Assembly (NCBI RefSeq): GCF_000178835.2
Contig: NC_015275.1
Coordinates: 4,369,001 to 4,433,000 of the forward strand
From: Cellulosilyticum lentocellum DSM 5427
GTDB taxonomy: Bacteria; Bacillota; Clostridia; Lachnospirales; Cellulosilyticaceae
Direction of reading: 5' to 3'
DNA length: 64,000 bases
Both the position numbers and the translations under genes were made by a program. A model generated the notes under the pieces. The model saw nothing but the letters and a program-made list of their open reading frames with translations. It made no database searches and was not told where the DNA came from. Positions 56,688 through 64,000 of the stretch are shown piece by piece. The number at the start of each line of letters is the position of its first letter. Position 1 is the stretch's first letter.

Positions 56688-56887
56688 AAATGCTCTATTG
56701 ATTATAGGAATCTACTTTCAATAAATCCCAAGCCATCAATAATGAAGTCAATTAATATCTGCTGCATCTTTTTGATAAGCACCAATTTCTTGAGATAAGT
56801 AAGATCAGTTATCCAGGAGGCTTAACAGTAAAAAGACTGCTACACAAGTGTTCAACTACTCTTTAAAGATACAAAAAGCACAGGAAA
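56688..56887. other. Gap between unknown gene and insertion sequence
   Basis: No convincing gene. It ends with the left half of the terminator split by the IS element (56869-56885). A minus-strand open stretch (LTYLKKLVLIKKMQQILIDF) could be a decayed gene end but has no start or recognised relative. Confidence 0.4.
56869..56885. terminator. Left half of an intrinsic terminator interrupted by the IS element
   Basis: ATACAAAAAGCACAGGA is the exact reverse complement of 58680-58696. With the IS and one AAA copy removed, the two meet as a 17-bp stem with loop AATC and T-run, a bidirectional terminator. Confidence 0.85.
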
Positions 56888-56948
56888 TGATATGATACCT
56901 CCTAAGTAGACAAGGTAAATAACCAAAATCCACTTAGGAGGTATTTTT

Positions 56949-57626
56949 ATGGCAAAATCACCCCATACATCTGAGTTTCGGGCTCGGGTTTCACAAGAAT
57001 ATCTTGATGGATATGGTTCGTATGATTTTTTAGCTACAAAATATCATATTGGAAGTAAAACATTAAGGCAGTGGATTGATAAATATAGAATTTATGGTGT
57101 TGAAGCCTTTACTATCAAACAAGGTAATTCTACCTACACAGCAGAATATAAAACCATGTGTGTTAAGGCTGTTTTATCTGGTGAAGGAAGTGTTGATGAT
57201 ATCGTTGCAAAATACAACATCTCTTCAAGACAGGTACTCAGACGCTGGATTATAAGGTATAATGCCAATAGAGAACTTAAGGATTATGATCCTAAAAGGG
57301 AGGTCTATATGGCAACTACAAGAAGAAAAACAACTATTGAAGAACGTAAAGAAATCGTTAAATACTGTATAAATCATAAACGTAATTATAAAGATACCGC
57401 CGCATTATTTGATGTATCCTATAGTCAGATTTACTCATGGGTTAAGAAATATGATACAAATGGTGAGGAGGCATTGTCCGATAAACGGGGTCGTCATAAA
57501 ACAGATGATGAAGTCGATGAATTGGAACGCCTCAGACGAGAGAATCTTAGACTTAAACGTCAGCTTGAAGAAAAGGATATGCTAACTGAATTATTAAAAA
57601 AAGTGAAAGAGTTCGAAGGGATGTGA
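56949..57626 (+). CDS. IS3-family transposase OrfA (helix-turn-helix)
   Basis: A 225-residue DNA-binding protein with repeated helix-turn-helix units (DFLATKYHIGSKTLRQWIDK; DIVAKYNISSRQVLRRWI; TAALFDVSYSQIYSWVKKY) and a C-terminal leucine-zipper-like coil (LRRENLRLKRQLEEKDMLTE). This is long for OrfA but fits IS150-type members with several helix-turn-helix units. RBS AGGAGG precedes the ATG. A run of seven A at 57596-57602 (A AAA AAA in frame) is a likely -1 slippage site for an OrfAB fusion. Confidence 0.92.
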   Translation: MAKSPHTSEFRARVSQEYLDGYGSYDFLATKYHIGSKTLRQWIDKYRIYGVEAFTIKQGNSTYTAEYKTMCVKAVLSGEGSVDDIVAKYNISSRQVLRRWIIRYNANRELKDYDPKREVYMATTRRKTTIEERKEIVKYCINHKRNYKDTAALFDVSYSQIYSWVKKYDTNGEEALSDKRGRHKTDDEVDELERLRRENLRLKRQLEEKDMLTELLKKVKEFEGM

Positions 57627-58588
57627 GACTTGGAAAACTGCGTTATGATTCAAAATTTATGGTAGTAAAGTTTTTTTATGAAAGTAAAAGCTGGAGCATC
57701 AGTTGGATGTGTGGGCAGCTTGAAATATCTAGATCAGCTTATTATAAATGGTCGCATCGTGAGGTCCCACTACAGGAAGAAGAGAACCTTAAGCTTACTC
57801 AATTAATTAAAGAATATGATGAACGTTTCAATCATATCTTGGGATATCGCAGAATGACTTCGTGGATTAATCATTTTAATCAAACCAACTATAGTAAAAA
57901 ACGTGTGCATAGAATCATGAAAAAGCTTGGTATCCATTCAGTAATCAGAAAGAAAAAGAAGAAATATAAATCTTCTAATCTTGAGACAAGTGCTGAAAAC
58001 AAGCTTGGTAGAAATTTTAATGCAACGAAGCCAAACGAGAAATGGGCTACTGATGTTACTGAATTTAAAGTACCGGGTGAGAAGAAAAAGCTTTATCTGA
58101 GTGCCATCATTGATTTATATGACAGATATCCAATTTCACACGTAATCAGTTGCAGAAATGATAATAAGCTAGTATTTAAAACATTTGATAAAGCAATAAA
58201 TTCTAACCCTGATGCAAAACCGATTTTTCATAGCGATAGAGGCTTTCAGTACACAAGTACAGTATTCCAAAGAAAGCTTAAAGAACAGGAAATGGAACAG
58301 TCAATGTCTAGAGTAGGTCACTGCATTGATAACGGTCCGACAGAAGGATTCTGGGGAATAATAAAATCTGAAATGTATCAGATGTATGAAATCACAGATG
58401 AAGCCTCATTAAGATATGCAATAAATGATTATATAAGATTTTACACAAAGGAACGGCCACAAGACAGATATGATTGCAAGACACCACATGAAGTAAGAAA
58501 TGAAGCATTAGTATCTGAAAAACCAACGGAATATCCTATTCCTGAAAATAAACGATTAGTGAAATACAAAGAAAAATGGTGTGCATAG
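57623..58588 (+). CDS. IS3-family transposase OrfB (DDE integrase core)
   Basis: A 321-residue catalytic part. An IS3-type helical region (YYKWSHREV; GYRRMTSWINHF) leads to the rve integrase core with Asp in WATDVTEF, Asp in FHSDRGFQYTS and Glu in PTEGFWGIIKSEMY, the complete DDE triad. The frame is -1 relative to OrfA and overlaps it at ATGTGA; internal GTG 57623 may not be used if the fusion is made by slippage. Confidence 0.93.
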   Translation: MRLGKLRYDSKFMVVKFFYESKSWSISWMCGQLEISRSAYYKWSHREVPLQEEENLKLTQLIKEYDERFNHILGYRRMTSWINHFNQTNYSKKRVHRIMKKLGIHSVIRKKKKKYKSSNLETSAENKLGRNFNATKPNEKWATDVTEFKVPGEKKKLYLSAIIDLYDRYPISHVISCRNDNKLVFKTFDKAINSNPDAKPIFHSDRGFQYTSTVFQRKLKEQEMEQSMSRVGHCIDNGPTEGFWGIIKSEMYQMYEITDEASLRYAINDYIRFYTKERPQDRYDCKTPHEVRNEALVSEKPTEYPIPENKRLVKYKEKWCA

Positions 58589-58679
58589 AAAAAACGACCA
58601 CCCAAAAATGTGTGATCGCTTATTTGCACCTTGTTTTAGATATTTAACCTGTCTACTTGACAGGGGGCATATCAAAATC

Positions 58680-58696
58680 TCCTGTGCTTTTTGTAT
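58680..58696. terminator. Right half of the terminator interrupted by the IS element
   Basis: TCCTGTGCTTTTTGTAT, exact partner of 56869-56885. It lies 49 bp past the stop of the convergent yjdF gene, which has probably lost its terminator. Confidence 0.85.
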
Positions 58697-58744
58697 TTCA
58701 TTATGGCTTTAAACTAACTCATAATTCTCTCTATCACTTCCGAG

Positions 58745-59167
58745 CTAGTGACCTCTGTGCTTTTCTTTGCGTTTTTCTTGTTTTAAGTCAAATTTATACT
58801 GCTTTTCTGCTTCTTTTTGCAATCTTGAGCGTGATTTTCGCTCTATTTTGTTTTGTTCTTGTTGCTCTTTTAATGCTTGTTGTGCTTTTGTACCCATGCC
58901 TGTATTTTGCAGTTCTCTTTTTATAGCCCTTTGCATTTTTTTAGGATTCATAGGTTTTACAAGTTTTGATGGAACTTCCTCATAATGGCGCCTTTCTAAC
59001 TGGCTCCACTTCTTTAAAATCAGTTCATATACTTCACAATCCTTAGGTTCTGGTCCAAAGGTTATCTTACAAATCTCATAATGACCACCTTCTTGTACCT
59101 CATAAACACCTATCCAAAAAGGTCCCTCAAAAAGTATAGTGAAGCTTGACCTCATACTCTCCATCAT
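58745..59167 (-). CDS. yjdF: YjdF-family protein (DUF2992)
   Basis: A protein of about 140 residues: FTILFEGPFWIGVYEVQEGG, ITFGPEPKDCEVYELILKKW, then the highly charged C-terminus (KKMQRAIKRELQ; KRKEKHRGH) typical of YjdF. The exact start is one of three ATG codons in a row (59170, 59167, 59164) after AAAGGAGG. YjdF proteins are often encoded behind the yjdF RNA, which binds azaaromatic compounds; such a leader is present here. Biochemical function unknown; a role in coping with toxic aromatic compounds has been suggested. Confidence 0.9.
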   Translation of the reverse strand: MMESMRSSFTILFEGPFWIGVYEVQEGGHYEICKITFGPEPKDCEVYELILKKWSQLERRHYEEVPSKLVKPMNPKKMQRAIKRELQNTGMGTKAQQALKEQQEQNKIERKSRSRLQKEAEKQYKFDLKQEKRKEKHRGH

Positions 59168-59170
59168 CAT

Positions 59171-59290
59171 TCCTCCTTTTAATTTACTTAGTAAAGAAGG
59201 GACAACCAAAGGAGGCAGGTTACTGATAGCATTTGCTACGTCCGGACTACCAACCGGAACTGTGTTTTTATCTTTACACTTTTATTCTAC
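59171..59290 (-). promoter_or_regulatory. yjdF-type riboswitch leader
   Basis: The leader upstream of yjdF on the minus strand contains ACAGTTCCGGTTGGTAGTCC with a CCGG/CCGG pairing and GTAGCAAATGCTA. Near its end CCTCCTTT can pair with AAAGGAGG of the ribosome binding site, giving translational control. Identity rests on the gene it precedes and on these features; I could not run a covariance search. Confidence 0.7.
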
Positions 59291-59315
59291 TCTCATTATT
59301 TGAGAAGTGGTATAA

Positions 59316-59957
59316 CTAATTTTTAACCCACTGCTTATTGGCTACAGATTTTCCATGACCAAAATGAATAGTGGCTTCTCCCTGCTCAGTAATTTTAGTG
59401 GCACTTGCTAGCATAATCTGCTTATCTCCATAAAGCATGGATACTGTTGGATAAAACAGATTCATTAAAGCATCCCCTACTATTAAATCTGCTTCCCATA
59501 CCTTTAACCCTATAGAACCTCTAGTATGTCCTGGTAATGCTATTACACTTGCTTCTATACCGTAGTTTTCTAGAGAATCCCCTTCATTTAAAAATAGGGT
59601 TGGTTCAAAAGCTTCCACAATATCATGCTTAAAACTTTCTAAAGAAAGTGCCAAAACGAGTTTTCCCATCACTTTATCTGCAAACATAGGCTCTAGCATG
59701 TTATTTTTAATGAGTTCACAATCTGCTTTATGCATAGCAATAGGAGCTCCTAACGCTTTAGAAAGATAAGCAGCATTTTGTATATGATCTACATGCCCAT
59801 GCGTTAATACAATAAGTTTAACATCTACTTGCCTACAGCTTTCTAGTATTTTATCTCTATATTTTGTTCTACTGGTATCTACTAGGATTGCCCTATTATT
59901 TTGCTTTATTAAAAAACAGTTACTATTCCCACACCGAATTCTTTCTATTTCCTTCAC
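59316..59957 (-). CDS. Metallo-beta-lactamase fold hydrolase
   Basis: A 213-residue enzyme with the zinc motif LTHGHVDHIQNA (His53, His55, Asp57, His58), a further ligand in LPGHTRGSIGL, and IVGDALMNL with the bridging Asp. GTG start with GAGGGAAG upstream. Likely hydrolyses a thioester or phosphoester such as glyoxalase II-type substrates. It follows the CDP-alcohol phosphatidyltransferase gene by 15 bp, so the two are probably co-transcribed. Confidence 0.9.
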   Translation of the reverse strand: MKEIERIRCGNSNCFLIKQNNRAILVDTSRTKYRDKILESCRQVDVKLIVLTHGHVDHIQNAAYLSKALGAPIAMHKADCELIKNNMLEPMFADKVMGKLVLALSLESFKHDIVEAFEPTLFLNEGDSLENYGIEASVIALPGHTRGSIGLKVWEADLIVGDALMNLFYPTVSMLYGDKQIMLASATKITEQGEATIHFGHGKSVANKQWVKN

Positions 59958-59972
59958 TTAAACTTCCCTCGC

Positions 59973-60533
59973 TTAATTTAGATTTTCTATCTGCCCTTCA
60001 TTGTTTGGTACATAAATACTTTTTCTATTTAAATCTAAGTTTTTCGACCTTACTTGTATCACAAATTCCTCTAAAGCTGATATGGTTGCTACTAAGCAAA
60101 CTATACCCATAATAATATTTGCTGGTAAGATAGTCATTCCAAAAGGAAATATAAATAATAAAAGTCCCGTTAACTTATTAGCATAAGTGTGGAGCATAGC
60201 AAAGGTACTAAATTTAATGTACGCAATTAATACTGCTAGTAGCCTAACAGCTGCAATTCCTAGAATCCAAAATAATATGAGATAATTAGGCTTTACTAAA
60301 GGATAAAATATAATGACGGCCACAACAATCATAACAAAGTCTGCAATAGAATCAAGTTTAGCTCCTAATTCGCTGGTATTACTGGTTTTTCTAGCAATAT
60401 AACCATCTGCCATATCGCTTAACCCACAACCTATATATAAAATCCAAAACACACCACTTAGTGGTTCCACTTTAAGTAAAGCAATGCTCAGAACAATTCT
60501 TCCTACTGAGATGATATTTGGTATTGCTTTCAC
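59973..60533 (-). CDS. CDP-alcohol phosphatidyltransferase
   Basis: A 186-residue membrane enzyme with the complete family motif: Asp40, Asp43-Gly44, Ala47-Arg48, Gly57, Asp61 and Asp65 (SDMADGYIARKTSNTSELGA, then KLDSIAD). It makes a phospholipid from a CDP-alcohol; phosphatidylglycerophosphate or cardiolipin-type synthases are the closest, but the acceptor is not certain. GTG start with GGGGGA upstream. Confidence 0.88.
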   Translation of the reverse strand: MKAIPNIISVGRIVLSIALLKVEPLSGVFWILYIGCGLSDMADGYIARKTSNTSELGAKLDSIADFVMIVVAVIIFYPLVKPNYLILFWILGIAAVRLLAVLIAYIKFSTFAMLHTYANKLTGLLLFIFPFGMTILPANIIMGIVCLVATISALEEFVIQVRSKNLDLNRKSIYVPNNEGQIENLN

Positions 60534-60626
60534 TTTTATCCCCCTCTACCTCTTTTTTCTAAAATTTAATTCTTATACTATAAATACCCTTGCTTATTCA
60601 TCTTCTTATGTTTATCTGTTTTGCTA

Positions 60627-61097
60627 CTAGTTACTTCTTCCTAGGTATCTCATTTTTACACTATCCTTTTTAATCTCCTCCCAAAAGATATTTTCCTTTA
60701 TTATTTCTGGAAAAACATTTAAAGCTATTAGTTCTTTCTGACTCAGCCACTGTGCTTCTTTAATATACTTATCATCTTCTCCTTTGCCATAAATATTTTC
60801 TACAGTAAGATATCCACCTACTACATGCCCTCTCATAAATAATTCTAGATTTAAAACATCTTGTTCATCATCTTTAAATTCTCTTATATATAAAATATCT
60901 TCTACTTTGATCTGATAACCTGTTTCCTCCCATGCTTCCCTGATCACACATTCATAAATACTGGCATCGGTAGATTCTAGTCCACCTCCTGGTGGCACCC
61001 ACCATTGATACTTTGTCTTTGGATGTACATGTTTTACTAATAAGACTTTACCTTCTTTCACTAATATGGCTGCAACTCTTATTCTTTGTTTCATCAT
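60627..61097 (-). CDS. Nudix hydrolase
   Basis: A 156-residue enzyme. The Nudix box reads GGGLESTDASIYECVIREAW then EETGY. The metal-binding REAWEE core (Arg53, Glu54, Glu57, Glu58) is kept, but the first Glu is replaced by Asp with one extra residue before the Arg, so the box is slightly unusual. It likely hydrolyses a nucleoside diphosphate derivative. Separate from its neighbours by about 90 bp on each side. Confidence 0.88.
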   Translation of the reverse strand: MMKQRIRVAAILVKEGKVLLVKHVHPKTKYQWWVPPGGGLESTDASIYECVIREAWEETGYQIKVEDILYIREFKDDEQDVLNLELFMRGHVVGGYLTVENIYGKGEDDKYIKEAQWLSQKELIALNVFPEIIKENIFWEEIKKDSVKMRYLGRSN

Positions 61098-61191
61098 ATG
61101 CTCTCCCCAACTATTTTAAAATGACTAAAAAGGCTCTCATACTGACTTATCATCATTACGGGAACCTTTCATTTTTAGCTTCACAACTAGC

Positions 61192-62187
61192 TTAGTGCTC
61201 AGTTTCTACTGTATTATATATAGCACTTCCAGCTAATTTAATACTCCTTTCTAATCTTTCACTACTAATATGCTCTATTTGATCTTTAGCTGTATGGTAA
61301 TAGGGTTCGAGAGAACCATAGATACTTGTCCTTTTATTAGGATCTATATTAATAAATACTGCAGCTGGTATACCTACCCTAGTAAAAGAATCGTGGTCAG
61401 AAGCACTGCTAGTTATTAATTTACCTGTCTTATCCCTCTCTGCTTCAGCCTCATAACTTGTAGTCTTACTCGAAAGGCTTGTAAGTTCTTTTCCCACTCT
61501 TGAAGCCACTTCTGTTACTAAATTCTCTTTCCCATCAGCTGTATAAATACCTAGTTCTGTCACAGTTTCATAATCTGTTGCCACCATATCCAGGTTAAAA
61601 CAAGCTATACTTCTTGCTTTTTCATCTTGTGATAAAAATTTTGTATAAACCTTTGAACCTAGAAGCCCCTCCTCTTCTCCACCAAAAGCAACAAATCTTA
61701 TTTCTTTATCAATATCTAAATCCTTCATGGCATTTGCAATCTCTAGTATAGCGCCTGTTCCAGATGCATTGTCATTAGCTCCTGGTCCTGCACTCACACT
61801 ATCAAAATGTGCGGTTACATAAACAATATCATCCGTATCTTGAGGATCTTCACCACTAGGTTTTCTAATTGCTTCTACATTCCAAGAAGTACATTTTTTA
61901 AAAAACTTACTATATTGAAACTTCTGCACTTCTACTGTCATACCTAACTTTTCTAATTCATCAGCAATATAACAAGCTGCTTCGTATTCTTTATCAGTAG
62001 CTGCTGGTCTAGAACCTATAGTTCCTGATAAATGATTAATAAAGCCTAAAGACCTTTCTACATTGACTTGTTCTATAAAAGTAGCTGTCCTTTTATCCAT
62101 AGTATCACTAGCAAAACAGGTCCCTACACTACCCAAAGCTACTATTACTGACAATAGCCAAGCCTTTTTTCTATTTATTAAAAACAC
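61192..62187 (-). CDS. M28-family zinc aminopeptidase, secreted
   Basis: A 331-residue protein with an N-terminal signal (cleavage near residue 26, CFA-SD). Zinc ligands and catalytic residues are in VTAHFDSVSAGPGANDNASG (His127, Asp129, Asp139), FGGEEEGLLGSKVY (Glu171/172) and NLDMVA (Asp), with the final His in YYHTAKDQIEH. It removes residues from peptides outside the cell. It diverges from the orphan RNA at 62343. Confidence 0.92.
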   Translation of the reverse strand: MFLINRKKAWLLSVIVALGSVGTCFASDTMDKRTATFIEQVNVERSLGFINHLSGTIGSRPAATDKEYEAACYIADELEKLGMTVEVQKFQYSKFFKKCTSWNVEAIRKPSGEDPQDTDDIVYVTAHFDSVSAGPGANDNASGTGAILEIANAMKDLDIDKEIRFVAFGGEEEGLLGSKVYTKFLSQDEKARSIACFNLDMVATDYETVTELGIYTADGKENLVTEVASRVGKELTSLSSKTTSYEAEAERDKTGKLITSSASDHDSFTRVGIPAAVFINIDPNKRTSIYGSLEPYYHTAKDQIEHISSERLERSIKLAGSAIYNTVETEH

Positions 62188-62307
62188 TTAAATCCCTCCT
62201 AATTCGCTTTAACTCATTACATTGTATCACTCTTAGGACGAATTAAATAATCTTAATATTTTTATAATATTATTTTTTCTTATTGAGTGATTATAGTAAA
62301 TAGAGAT

Positions 62308-62336
62308 TTGTAGTTACTTATTTTATTCTTTATTAG
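62308..62336 (+). promoter_or_regulatory. Promoter of the orphan structured RNA
   Basis: TTGTAG (62308-62313), 17-bp spacer, TATTAG (62331-62336). Start of transcription is expected near 62343, exactly where the first paired element (ACTTGGCT at 62347) begins. Confidence 0.6.
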
Positions 62337-62342
62337 GGATTC

Positions 62343-62818
62343 GGTTACTTGGCTACATATATATAAGTATAAGAACAAATAAATAGCTTCCCACGGCATA
62401 ATTACCACAGCTTCAATCTGAGGAACTGACCGGGTCAGCCAAGTCTCAATCTATTGTTATAGGTACCTCTGGACTTAAGGAAGATGTTCACTGATGCGCT
62501 GCAAGGAAGACGCCATATATAAGTTGTTTTAAATGTTTTTATACGTCACATTATCAAATAAAGTTTTAAACCAGAGTCTTAAGGTCTTAGCTTCCTAGCA
62601 TAGGGTGCACCGGCTAAGACTTTTAGGAGCTCCTCACTCATTGGTTTGACTTTCATAACTAGTTCTAGTAGGCACTAAGCTATAACGCATACGTGCTGAG
62701 GAGTCATTTTGCGCCTTGTTTAAGGTCTACTTAGCTAGCTGTGAAAGTTCATTTCAAGAGTCTGGAACAAAAAATAGCTCTTCAAGTAGTGATACTACTT
62801 GAAGAGCTATTTTTTGTT
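62343..62818 (+). ncRNA. Orphan structured RNA, about 476 nt, class not recognised
   Basis: No open frame of note and no downstream gene on this strand. Perfect complementary pairs: ACTTGGCT 62347-62354 with 62437-62444; CTCTGG 62467-62472 with 62571-62576; GTCTTAGC 62584-62591 with 62613-62620; CTCCTCA 62630-62636 with 62697-62703; ACTTTCA 62649-62655 with 62732-62738. The last two cross each other, as in a pseudoknot. A promoter lies directly upstream and a 25-bp terminator at the end. It is not tmRNA, RNase P, 6S or SRP RNA by the motifs I know. Strand is inferred from promoter and terminator. Confidence 0.65.
62766..62818. terminator. Very strong bidirectional terminator, 25-bp perfect stem
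   Basis: Bases 62766-62790 are the exact reverse complement of 62794-62818, with loop GAT and A/T runs on the outside. It serves the orphan RNA and, on the minus strand, overlaps the stop codon of the DUF4173-like gene. Confidence 0.95.
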
Positions 62819-64000
62819 ATCTTAGAAATACTAAAGGCCTCACAGCACCTTCAATACTTTCATAGCCCGCTTCTTTAATTTTTTCTAGATAGTCTCTTCC
62901 TCTATAATCTGCTAGGTTGAAGGCTTGCCACTTTTCATTTTGAAGATTATATTCCAACCTTGAAAGAATATAAGTTGCAGTGTCGTAATACATATCTTCT
63001 TGATATTCAAGTACTTCTGGATGTGAAGCTACCAACTCCTTAATAGGTCCTAATGCACTACTACTTAAATTATAACAGCCACTTAAATCACTTGTTTTGC
63101 CTTGCTTATACAAATTTACATTTTGGCGAGCTACTAGGTAATCTACATTACTATAATTTAATCCTAAGTACATGACTGTAAACACAATAAATACTATTTT
63201 AATAAGCTTCAACTTCTGCCAAAACACTTTAGCAAATACTAATATAACCACCATCAAGCTTAATACTAAAAACCAAGCTACATAAACTCTCCATAAGCTT
63301 AGGCCATATCTCTCCATATACATGAACATCTTAGAAAGAGCACAAGTCACCATAAAAGCTGTAAATCCTGTAATAAAACTAATCATCACTTTGATGTATG
63401 TATTTTTCTTTCCTTTTTCCCTTTTAGTAATATAGCTCAAAAACATAATAGTGAGCAAATTAAACCCTACTATTGGTAATGTCTCAAAAAAGCCTCTTCT
63501 CGCATATTCAGAAGATGAAAAATCTGCAGGTAATACACCCTTAAAAGCTGATACAAAATAGGCTAGCTGAGAACAGCAAAAGATCAAATAAACTACGCAG
63601 AGCAATGTTCCTATGGTACTCACTACTACAAAATCTAGATAGATCCCTGGCTGATTAACCACACTATCTTCTTGATTAATGAGGTCATGTTCCTCATTTA
63701 AAATCCTCTCTGATTCATCCTCCATTAGCAAAGAATCTCTTACCCTCTGAGGATCAATATAATTTTCTCTTACTTCTCTAACTTCCTTATGTGATAAGCC
63801 ATAAAAATAACTAAAGAACATAAAGAATAGAATAACCACAAAGAATGACTTAGCACCCAGTTTGTCAAAATTAAAGGTAAGGTTTTGGAATGCAAAATTG
63901 ATTATTCCCTCAAAAGCAGCATCCGCACTGGCTAACAAGCCAACAACCACTAGCAGTATAGGTGTTGCAATAACTACTCCTAAAAGCACCTTACCTATTA
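62817..64000 (-). CDS. DUF4173-like membrane protein (N-terminus outside window)
   Basis: The frame is open to the window end; a GTG at 63989 is internal and not a likely start. About 394 residues are visible: several membrane spans (VIATPILLVVVGLLASADAA; VVSTIGTLLCVVYLIFCCSQ; FITGFTAFMVTCALSKMFMY), an acidic loop, and a soluble C-terminus with VDYLVARQNVNLYKQGK and DLSGCYNLSSSALGPIKELV, the pattern of DUF4173 proteins. Function unknown; such proteins are often near sensor or envelope genes. Confidence 0.85.
   Translation of the reverse strand, partial: IGKVLLGVVIATPILLVVVGLLASADAAFEGIINFAFQNLTFNFDKLGAKSFFVVILFFMFFSYFYGLSHKEVREVRENYIDPQRVRDSLLMEDESERILNEEHDLINQEDSVVNQPGIYLDFVVVSTIGTLLCVVYLIFCCSQLAYFVSAFKGVLPADFSSSEYARRGFFETLPIVGFNLLTIMFLSYITKREKGKKNTYIKVMISFITGFTAFMVTCALSKMFMYMERYGLSLWRVYVAWFLVLSLMVVILVFAKVFWQKLKLIKIVFIVFTVMYLGLNYSNVDYLVARQNVNLYKQGKTSDLSGCYNLSSSALGPIKELVASHPEVLEYQEDMYYDTATYILSRLEYNLQNEKWQAFNLADYRGRDYLEKIKEAGYESIEGAVRPLVFLR

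Larger units (their letters stand above)
56888..58674 (+). mobile_element. IS3-family insertion sequence
   Basis: About 1787 bp. Imperfect terminal inverted repeats begin TGATATG on both ends (56888 and reverse of 58674) and share AAGTAGACA further in. AAA flanks both ends, consistent with a 3-bp target duplication. It carries orfA and orfB in overlapping frames; both look intact, so it may be active. Confidence 0.88.

Noticed and set aside
1-64000. rRNA, tRNA, tmRNA, RNase P and CRISPR arrays
   Set aside because: No typical conserved segments were seen on either strand by eye; weak tRNA-like folds cannot be fully excluded without a scan.

Overview
The window looks like chromosome of a low-GC, Gram-positive anaerobe of the Clostridia. 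AT-rich codon use, strong AGGAGG ribosome binding sites, SLH cell-wall anchoring, a T-box leader, a yjdF-type leader and many plant-glucan enzymes fit a cellulolytic Lachnospirales organism; Cellulosilyticum is my best guess from memory and was not checked. No rRNA, tRNA or CRISPR array was recognised.

Region 1 (1-7700): an AraC-type regulator cut by the window edge, divergent from a GH4 enzyme with the CHEV signature of alpha-galacturonidases. Facing it is a four-gene unit (tandem GNAT-like protein, AMP-forming ligase, M50-type membrane protease with a broken start frame, MATE exporter) of unknown product. Region 2 (7859-35400): a beta-glucan utilisation island. It holds a GH5 lipoprotein, two secreted GH16 lichenases, a large SLH-GH16-CBM4 surface enzyme, a sugar ABC importer, a YesM/YesN-like two-component system, a second membrane-tethered binding protein, a chemoreceptor and three phosphorylases (GH161-like, GH94 laminaribiose phosphorylase-like, GH94 cellodextrin phosphorylase-like). 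Mixed-linkage and beta-1,3-glucans would be cut outside, imported, and split by phosphate inside. A similar sequence (CGTAA-n-TTT-n-TYAA) lies upstream of three or four of these units and may be the operator.

Region 3 (35780-46015): co-directional genes with a lipid or prenyl flavour: XRE regulator, UbiA prenyltransferase, HHxxxDG acyltransferase, HAD protein, PEP-synthase/rifampin-phosphotransferase-like enzyme, nucleotidyltransferase, lipoprotein, ACT protein, BtaA-like SAM enzyme and a VTE5/dolichol-kinase-like protein. A small orphan transcription unit (46096-46312) diverges from it. Region 4 (46375-55670): small enzymes, a heterodimeric ABC exporter divergent from its likely MerR regulator (19-bp-spacer promoter), and a TrpXYZ-like ABC system behind a T-box leader.

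Region 5 (55740-64000): an unknown gene behind an attenuator-like leader, an IS3-family element sitting in the loop of a transcription terminator, a YjdF gene with its riboswitch-like leader, house-keeping type enzymes (MBL fold, CDP-alcohol phosphatidyltransferase, Nudix, M28 peptidase), an orphan, heavily structured candidate RNA of about 476 nt (62343-62818), and a DUF4173-like membrane protein cut by the window end. The most promising undescribed items are this orphan RNA, the region 3 lipid-like cluster, and the GNAT-ligase-M50-MATE unit.
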